Assembly: GCA_013811805.1 (NCBI GenBank)
Contig: JACCUM010000242.1
Span: 1-10,341 of the forward strand
Source: Geodermatophilaceae bacterium
GTDB lineage: Bacteria; Actinomycetota; Actinomycetes; Mycobacteriales; Geodermatophilaceae
Direction of reading: 5' to 3'
DNA: 10,341 nt
The notes below the pieces were generated by a model. It ran no database searches, had not been told where the DNA came from, and was given only the letters and a program-made list of their open reading frames with translations. Positions 5,740 through 10,341 of the stretch are shown here, one piece after another (positions within the stretch are counted from its first letter, which is position 1; each line of letters begins with the position of its first letter). Made by a program: the position numbers and the translations under genes.

Positions 5740-6681
5740 ATGCCGACCTGGGAGCCGACCGGTCCGTTCGAGGAGCAGCTCTGGGCCGCCTATCGAGCGC
5801 AGAACTCCGGCGCCTGCCTGGCACTGCTGAGGACCACCGAGTTGGCCTTACCGATCAGCGCCGAAGGGGCCGCCGGCATCGAAGCGCCACGGTGGGCGAC
5901 AGCGGCACGCGAGGACCGGACCTGGTTGCTGGCCTACACGTCGGTGGAATCCATGGGCGCCGGGACCGACGGCCAGGCCATCCACTGCCGGATCACGTCC
6001 CTGGTCGAACTGGCCGCAGGCTGGCCCGATCCGCAATGGGGGCTGGCGGTCAACCCGGGATTGCCGATGCAGATTCTCCTGGAACCCCGCACCATCGCTC
6101 GGGTGGCTGCACCGGACATGGCTCTCGAGCAGCTCGCGTCTCCCGGTCAAAGCCCACCATTGGTCCAAAAGCCGTTGCCTCCCGCCGCGATGTCAGGGCT
6201 ATTCGCCCGCCGGGACAATCGAGTGTCGGGATATGTCCACCTGCTCGCCGACGTCAAGCACATCGGCAGTCCCAACGTGCTGCTCGACGCGCTCGGCCGA
6301 TCGCAGGACGAACGCGAACTTATCGACGATGACGGCTCGGTTTTCCTGCTCCGCTGGCCGGCGATCGGGCCGGCTCTCTATCGCAGCCCCTACGGCGGGA
6401 CCACCGAAGTCTCCCGCGCGGCGATGGACGGCTGGGTGATCGAGGAACCGCCCTTCGTCGGTACCGGCTTCGTTCCCAACGTCGACCAGGTCATCCGAGA
6501 GTTCAAGGTCGACGGGATCGGACTGCCGCATCGCTCGGAAGTCGTCGAGATCACCATCGAAGGCAGCGAATCCCGCCGGGCGGTCTGGGACGGCGACCGC
6601 GGAACGTGGATGCTGGCCGTTCCGCTGCCGCCCGAGGAGGACCGGGATACCCGGGCTTTCCTGGGCGGGGACTTCGGATGA
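5740..6681 (+). CDS. SseB-like protein of the type VII secretion locus
   Basis: This is a 313-residue soluble protein. The first part (about residues 10-125) resembles the SseB N-terminal domain (PF07179 type): an opening helix LWAAYRAQNSGACLALL, a section where proteins of this type read a supplied value (WLLAYTSVESMGAG), and a closing WGLAVNPGLPMQILLEP. Domains of this kind recur in actinobacterial type VII loci but have no established biochemical role there. The second half (about 155-300) is distinct. It begins LFARRDNRVSGYVHLL and contains a Trp/Pro-rich beta-like stretch; I do not recognise it. The ATG start lies six bases after a -10-like TAGGCT, so the gene is probably leaderless. The stop overlaps the next start as ATGA, which implies translational coupling and a shared function. 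No signal peptide or membrane helix is present. Confidence 0.78.
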   Translation: MPTWEPTGPFEEQLWAAYRAQNSGACLALLRTTELALPISAEGAAGIEAPRWATAAREDRTWLLAYTSVESMGAGTDGQAIHCRITSLVELAAGWPDPQWGLAVNPGLPMQILLEPRTIARVAAPDMALEQLASPGQSPPLVQKPLPPAAMSGLFARRDNRVSGYVHLLADVKHIGSPNVLLDALGRSQDERELIDDDGSVFLLRWPAIGPALYRSPYGGTTEVSRAAMDGWVIEEPPFVGTGFVPNVDQVIREFKVDGIGLPHRSEVVEITIEGSESRRAVWDGDRGTWMLAVPLPPEEDRDTRAFLGGDFG

Positions 6682-7082
6682 GCACGACCTGGTGCTCCTA
6701 CCGAGCCCGCTGGCAGGGGATGGAGTACCCATGCACCCTCGACCAGCACTCCGACAGTCTCTGGGTGCACCTGCGCTCCACCCAACCTCTGGACGAGTTC
6801 GAAGAACTGGACTCCGGGATCTACCTGCGGCTGGTCAACGCCGCCGAGTGCGACATGGTGGCCCACATCACGATGGTCTGCCAGTGGCGGGGCGAACCGT
6901 GCCTGGTCATGGACGAGCGCGACGACGAACTGCTGCTCGAATACACCGGCGGCCAGGTTCCGCGCGCCCTGGCGTTGGGATTAAAGCGGATCGAACGCGG
7001 TGTCTACCGCGGTTGGGTCCAGCGCGACGAGGTACGCGGCCTGCGGGAGAACACGACCCTGTTGGTCCCGCCCAAAAACTGA
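6678..7082 (+). CDS. Small hypothetical protein coupled to the SseB-like gene
   Basis: This 134-residue soluble, acidic protein starts at ATG 6678, which overlaps the TGA of the SseB-like gene as ATGA. The same frame is open back to 6606, but those extra codons lie inside the SseB-like gene and give a low-complexity Gly/Arg peptide, so the later start is preferred. The sequence begins MSTTWCSYRARWQGMEYPC and contains DSLWVHLRS, a central ECDMVAHITMVCQWRGEPCLV, LLLEYTGGQVPRALALGL and a C-terminal GVYRGWVQRDEV. It has five cysteines (6, 19, 58, 68, 75) and reads as a small alpha/beta or beta-barrel fold. I do not recognise the family. Strict coupling makes it likely that it binds, or is used with, the SseB-like protein. 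It ends 39 bases before the convergent stop of the EccE-partner gene. Confidence 0.75.
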   Translation: MSTTWCSYRARWQGMEYPCTLDQHSDSLWVHLRSTQPLDEFEELDSGIYLRLVNAAECDMVAHITMVCQWRGEPCLVMDERDDELLLEYTGGQVPRALALGLKRIERGVYRGWVQRDEVRGLRENTTLLVPPKN

Positions 7083-7121
7083 GCCTCCCTGCCAGGCGGG
7101 CCTCCAAGGAAGAGAAGCGCT

Positions 7122-7820
7122 TCAGCGCCCGCCCTTGCTCGCATGCCGAGCAATCGGTCCGATCAACCACTTCTCGATTGAGGTTTCGACAATCCGGGTG
7201 GAGCGCAACGAGTTTCGAGCCGCAATCACGACAGTGTCCGGGGGCAACCCGGCCAACGCTCGTTCCGGCGCGGCGATGCCCAGGGCAGTCCCGGCCAGCC
7301 GAGCCTCGGCCATGGACAGCCCTTGGAGGAGGACCATGTCGGCGCCGCCGAGCGAGTCGACGTTCCACTGGGTCAGCTGATCGTGCACGGTCAACGTCGT
7401 GGCGAAGCTGGCCCCGGGCCGGTGCTGCGTCGTGGCGCTGGAGTCGTTGTCGATGAGCAGAAGTTGCGGTTGATTTGCCGTTCCCGGTCGATTGGGACCG
7501 GCCCGCTCCACCTGGCCGATCGCGCCGGTGGATCCCGCGGCGAGGTGTAGGAAGCTCTCCCAGGCTCCTGATCGCGGAGTCTGCACGAGGATCTGGGCGC
7601 CGATGGCCAGCGCCCGGAAGCTGAGCAACTGGGCCAGCGCTAGCCCGCTGATGGCTACCACGGTCGTCGGCTCAGGACGGAACAAGCCGATTGTGACCGG
7701 CTTGTCGTCGGTGTCCGCGCCAAGGATCAATCCTGCGCCACCCGTGTGCATGGCAATGGCAGCGGCCGGTTCGGCATGCACGACGTGGGAACCGAGGTGG
7801 GTCAGCGGCGGAACGGTCAC
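7122..7820 (-). CDS. EccE-coupled protein resembling a degenerate FtsK/P-loop domain
   Basis: This 232-residue protein starts at GTG 7820, which overlaps the EccE stop as GTGA; the longer open frame upstream to 8012 is a shadow of eccE. The layout resembles an FtsK/EccC-type ATPase domain that has lost its active site. PVTIGLFRPEPTTVVAISG (41-59) leads into where a P-loop should be, but residues 58-66 read SGLALAQLL, without the Gly-Lys-Ser/Thr. LLLIDND (120-126) sits where a Walker B strand would end, and ADMVLLQGLSMAEARLAGTA is placed like the late strand and helix of such domains. EccC proteins contain similar inactive ATPase domains, so a regulatory or scaffolding role beside EccE is plausible. 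No membrane segment stands out. The homology is my reading of pattern and spacing, not of a database hit. It is almost certainly cotranslated with EccE. Confidence 0.75.
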   Translation of the reverse strand: MTVPPLTHLGSHVVHAEPAAAIAMHTGGAGLILGADTDDKPVTIGLFRPEPTTVVAISGLALAQLLSFRALAIGAQILVQTPRSGAWESFLHLAAGSTGAIGQVERAGPNRPGTANQPQLLLIDNDSSATTQHRPGASFATTLTVHDQLTQWNVDSLGGADMVLLQGLSMAEARLAGTALGIAAPERALAGLPPDTVVIAARNSLRSTRIVETSIEKWLIGPIARHASKGGR

Positions 7821-9448
7821 GACAAGAATCCACCCAGCGGCAGGGACGCGGCGACTCCGAAGACCTGTTCGCCGTCGAGGCGTTCGATTCGCCCGCCGAG
7901 ATCTTCGACGACCGCTCGGATCTGCTTGGTCGCCCGATCGACGGCCGCCGCATCGGGCAGGGTGACCCGGATCACCGCCTCGAGCTCCAAGTCGTCGGTA
8001 GTCGGTCGCCACCGCGCTGCGACCGACACCGTGGTGGCCAGCGTGGGGGTGTGCACTAATCGATCCAGCAGTTCCCGCCCGTCCGGGTCGGACAGGTCCG
8101 GCCAGTCGAGCAGTCGGAAGGCGGTATGCACCTGTGGACCCGCCGACCAGGTCCGCCAGTCCTCGGTCACCGCGGGACTGGCCAGCTTCTGCCGCCGGCG
8201 AGACGAACCGGTCTGCGCTGCCTCACGGGGTTGTACCCGAGCCAAGGTCAGGAACTCGCTGGCGATCTCGTCCTGGTTCAGGATCCGGGCCCGTAGACCT
8301 GCCTTGCGGAGCCGGCGCTGGAGTCTGGTCACCGCACGAGTGACCGAATCCTGTAAGTCCGCGGCGGTGTAGTCCTCGGCGACGTGTTCGGCCTGCAGCG
8401 CCATCCAGCAGCCCCGGGTGGCCGGGACGATGCCTCCGCTGAGCTCCCGATAGGAGATCGCCGCGGAGTCCTCCAGGCCGAGGAAGTTCGGCGCTGGGAT
8501 GGATTGGATGATGACTTGCACGCTGACCACCGGTCTGCCGAGTTCGGCGGTGGGCAACAATGCGGTCAGCGGAGGCAGCAGGTGACTCGGTTCGATGAAA
8601 CCTCCGGCGTCGAGCGGGACAACCTCGAGCACCGCGGTGAGACCGCCGGCGTGGGAGATCAAGGCGACCTCGATGTCCTCGATCTCGACCGGGGCGATCT
8701 CGGCCGAGCGCGCGACCGAGGCCAGCAGAGTCGTCGCGACCTCGTCGCGTTCGGCCGACTCACCGCCGAGGATCCGCCGATGACGACGCCGGGTGCGGTA
8801 GCGGAGCCACAACGCCAACCACTGATAGAGGAAATGTCCGCGGCGCCGGATCATCGTGAGACCGACAACGATCAGCGCAGCGGCCGAGACCGGAATGAGA
8901 ATGCTCAACCGCTCGCGATGCACGAGCGCAACGCCGAGGATGGTCAGCTCGACTGAGACCAGTTGACCTGCCCGGATCCCGAACAGGGACACCACCGGCG
9001 AGCCGCTGATCGGCGTGGTCGCGACGGGGTTCACTGCCCCCGACTCCACCTCGGACTCCGGTTCGGTCTCGCGACGACCGACGCCCCGACCGGGCGCTGC
9101 CACGGCCGCAGGCGCACCAGCGGCGCTGCCCTGGGCCAACCCACGACCGGCCGCGTCCCCGCGGCCAGCCGCGGTTCCTCGACCCTGGCCTGTTCGGGCT
9201 GCCTGCCCCTGCGACTGCCCGTCGCCGGCGCGTTCGCCCAAGATCGTGCCCGACGTGGCAGCCGCGGCCGTGGTGGCGCCCGCTCCGACCAGTTGCGCCG
9301 CGAGGGCCTCTGCGGCTGCCACAGGCGACATCTTGGCCGGCTGTCCGCCTGGTCGAGGCGCGGCCAGTCCGGATCCGGAAGACGGCCGCGCCGCCAGCCG
9401 CCTTTTCGGCGGGTCCGAGGACGGCGGCCCGCTAGGCGGAGTGGTCAC
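7817..9448 (-). CDS. eccE: Type VII secretion protein EccE
   Basis: EccE is a membrane component at the periphery of the ESX channel complex. This 543-residue protein has a long disordered N-terminus (about 1-148) that is rich in Pro near the start and in Gly, Ala, Arg and Gln around 75-125. Two closely spaced helices follow, near residues 162-176 (within AGQLVSVELTILGVAL) and 181-200 (SILIPVSAAALIVVGLTM). They are followed by RRRGHFLYQWLALWLRYRTR, a pattern typical of EccE: two helices, then Arg-rich, then a Trp-Leu helix. The remaining 320 residues form the cytosolic EccE domain, with VALISHAGGLTAVLEVVPLD and RELLDRLVHTPTLATTVSVA among the recognisable stretches. The start is GTG 9448, six bases after a -10-like TAGGAT, suggesting a leaderless mRNA. 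The stop overlaps the start of the 232-aa partner. The N-terminal extension is longer than in many EccE proteins. Confidence 0.85.
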   Translation of the reverse strand: MTTPPSGPPSSDPPKRRLAARPSSGSGLAAPRPGGQPAKMSPVAAAEALAAQLVGAGATTAAAATSGTILGERAGDGQSQGQAARTGQGRGTAAGRGDAAGRGLAQGSAAGAPAAVAAPGRGVGRRETEPESEVESGAVNPVATTPISGSPVVSLFGIRAGQLVSVELTILGVALVHRERLSILIPVSAAALIVVGLTMIRRRGHFLYQWLALWLRYRTRRRHRRILGGESAERDEVATTLLASVARSAEIAPVEIEDIEVALISHAGGLTAVLEVVPLDAGGFIEPSHLLPPLTALLPTAELGRPVVSVQVIIQSIPAPNFLGLEDSAAISYRELSGGIVPATRGCWMALQAEHVAEDYTAADLQDSVTRAVTRLQRRLRKAGLRARILNQDEIASEFLTLARVQPREAAQTGSSRRRQKLASPAVTEDWRTWSAGPQVHTAFRLLDWPDLSDPDGRELLDRLVHTPTLATTVSVAARWRPTTDDLELEAVIRVTLPDAAAVDRATKQIRAVVEDLGGRIERLDGEQVFGVAASLPLGGFLS

Positions 9449-9454
9449 CAGACC

Positions 9455-9460
9455 ATCCTA
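9455..9460 (-). promoter_or_regulatory. -10 hexamer of a leaderless-type promoter for eccE
   Basis: On the minus strand TAGGAT (9460-9455) is followed by six bases and the GTG at 9448. Transcription would begin at the start codon. It allows eccE and its partner to be transcribed apart from the upstream Gly/Pro-rich gene, whose stop is 69 bases away. No good -35 was found. Confidence 0.45.
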
Positions 9461-9517
9461 TGAGCGACGAACAGCGCGTCCCGGGCCCGATCCGTGAGCG
9501 AGACTGGCAGGAGGGCA

Positions 9518-10341
9518 CTAGCCGCGGCCCAGAGCCGGTCCCGGTCGCTTGGCGTGCACCTTCTCCTCGGTCGGTTGGATGACCGCTCGTCCCTCGCTCT
9601 GCACGGTGAACAGTTCCTCGTCGCCGACCATTTGCGGTGTCGCAGCCGCCCGCTCCTCGTCGCGGCGCCTGGCCGGACCTGCCCCCGTCCCGCTCGTCGG
9701 ACGAGACAGCGGTCCTGCCGATGCGGGTGTCGCGGGTCCGCGCGTGGGCGTCGAGAGGCCGCGACCATCCAGGCCACGGCGCAGAGCCGCGCGCGTCGTC
9801 TGTGCGCTCTCCGGCGACCCGGCACGCACCGGACCGGTGCGGCCGCGCAGCCCACGCGTTCCGGACGATCCGGGCGGACTGGGGTGCATCGGAGCGCCAC
9901 GCCCGCCGGGTGCACCGCGATTGCCCGGGCCACCAGGTCCGCCGGGGTTGCCCCGGCTGCCCTGCAGCGACCGCGGGACCCCCGGACTACCAGGCGGCAT
10001 CCCACTACCGGGCTTGCCCGCGGACGGTCCGGGTCCCTGCCGACCCGGCAACGTCGATGAACCCGGCGCGCCGCGACCGGCTGGTCCTGGTCGGCTGCCG
10101 GGCGGTCCGCCCATTCCTGGGCTGCCAGGTGAACCCATGCCCGGGCGTCCCGGCTGTGTCCCCATCCCGGGACGACTCGGCTGCGCGCCCCGGCCAGGGC
10201 TCGGCGGCGCACCCATTCCTGGGCTGCCCGGTCGGGTACCGGAACCCATGCCTGGCGCCGACGGCATCCCGGATCGCCCGGGGATCTGTGGGCTCATCCC
10301 GCGACCGGGGCTCGGTGGGACGCCGCCGGGGGCCGCTGGAG
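9518..10341 (-). CDS. C-terminal part of a Gly/Pro-rich protein of the type VII secretion locus
   Basis: The reverse frame is open from the right window edge to TAG 9518-9520, giving 273 residues. The composition does not change across the first ATG (10297), so the gene very likely continues beyond the window. About the first two thirds of the visible part is low-complexity, dominated by Pro-Gly-Met-Gly and Gly-x-Pro units, and includes seven uninterrupted collagen-like triplets (GNP GGP GGP GNR GAP GGR GAP). The last part changes to a charged segment (ARRRDEERAAATPQMVGDEE) and a conserved-looking end, LFTVQSEGRAVIQP. In many actinobacterial type VII loci a PPE- or WXG100-like protein with a long Gly/Pro-rich tail lies in this position, so the missing N-terminus may be such a domain. 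That is inference. The protein ends 69 bases before eccE on the same strand. Confidence 0.7.
   Translation of the reverse strand, partial: PAAPGGVPPSPGRGMSPQIPGRSGMPSAPGMGSGTRPGSPGMGAPPSPGRGAQPSRPGMGTQPGRPGMGSPGSPGMGGPPGSRPGPAGRGAPGSSTLPGRQGPGPSAGKPGSGMPPGSPGVPRSLQGSRGNPGGPGGPGNRGAPGGRGAPMHPSPPGSSGTRGLRGRTGPVRAGSPESAQTTRAALRRGLDGRGLSTPTRGPATPASAGPLSRPTSGTGAGPARRRDEERAAATPQMVGDEELFTVQSEGRAVIQPTEEKVHAKRPGPALGRG
10110..10228. repeat. Imperfect repeats in the Gly/Pro-rich coding region, with one exact 17-base pair
   Basis: CCCATTCCTGGGCTGCC occurs at 10110-10126 and again at 10212-10228, 102 bases apart and in the same frame. Between and around the copies are degenerate versions encoding the Pro-Gly-Met-Gly units. 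This fits growth of the tail by slippage or unequal recombination within the gene. Confidence 0.6.

Noticed and set aside
4511..5830. Open frame of 439 codons on the plus strand
   Set aside because: It lies opposite the beta-helix/AAA gene, whose motifs prove the minus strand is coding. Its translation is Asp/Arg/Gly-rich without domains, as expected for a high-GC antisense shadow, and it runs across a divergent promoter region.
6606..6677. Upstream extension of the 134-aa protein to ATG 6606
   Set aside because: These codons lie within the SseB-like gene and give a low-complexity Gly/Arg peptide, whereas ATG 6678 forms a clean ATGA overlap.
7114..7123. Perfect palindrome GAAGCGCTTC at the end of the EccE-coupled gene
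   Set aside because: It is only 10 bases with no loop, overlaps the stop codon, and can arise by chance at this composition; not convincing as a terminator or operator.
7821..8012. Upstream extension of the EccE-coupled protein to 8012
   Set aside because: The 64 extra codons are an Arg/Gly-rich shadow inside eccE. The GTG at 7820 gives a GTGA overlap and a coherent N-terminus.
9445..10212. Alternative 255-codon minus-strand frame, and a 188-codon plus-strand frame at 9494-10060
   Set aside because: Both are Arg-rich shadows over the Gly/Pro-rich gene, whose frame stays consistent up to the window edge.
10100..10260. Regularly recurring short motifs suggestive of a CRISPR array
   Set aside because: The repeats are degenerate, in frame, irregularly spaced and encode Pro-Gly-Met-Gly units; they are coding repeats.

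Overview
The window is high-GC DNA with short, tightly packed genes on both strands, many GTG starts and several genes that begin almost directly downstream of a -10 hexamer. This points to an actinobacterium (Actinomycetota). The EccE-type protein and the style of its companions fit a non-mycobacterial actinomycete, perhaps Propionibacteriales- or Micromonosporales-like. The exact lineage cannot be fixed from this sequence alone.

Positions 1-2267 hold an ordinary chromosomal block on the minus strand. It contains the start of a membrane protein that resembles the N-terminus of a sensor kinase (cut by the window edge), an eight-helix membrane protein of unknown function, a broken gene, and a four-helix protein of the phage-holin-4 (PF04020) type. 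The broken gene is the most informative of these. Read across three frame changes, it spells a signal-peptide-bearing protein with a C-terminal SecD P1-head-like domain.

Positions 2355-10341 hold the flank of a type VII secretion (ESX-like) locus. In order: a MinD/ParA-type ATPase (+), a Cys-rich protein of unknown function (+), a beta-helix/AAA+ protein of the CbxX/EccA class (-), an SseB-like protein and a small protein coupled to it by an ATGA overlap (+, +), then on the minus strand a Gly/Pro-rich protein C-terminus running off the right edge, EccE, and a 232-aa protein coupled to EccE by a GTGA overlap. The core channel genes eccB, eccC, eccD and mycP and the WXG100 substrates are not in the window and would be expected beyond the right edge.

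Inferred working model: EccE and its 232-aa partner, which looks like a P-loop fold without its catalytic residues, act at the membrane channel. The beta-helix/AAA+ protein takes the EccA role, with a beta-helix in place of the mycobacterial TPR domain. The MinD-like ATPase and the SseB-like, Cys-rich and 134-aa proteins are cytosolic accessory factors. The Gly/Pro-rich protein may be a substrate or surface-exposed product. Non-coding structure includes a 23-bp near-perfect inverted repeat between convergent genes, a hairpin directly behind the pseudogene stop, and a set of leaderless-type promoters. No tRNA, rRNA, CRISPR array or insertion sequence was seen.
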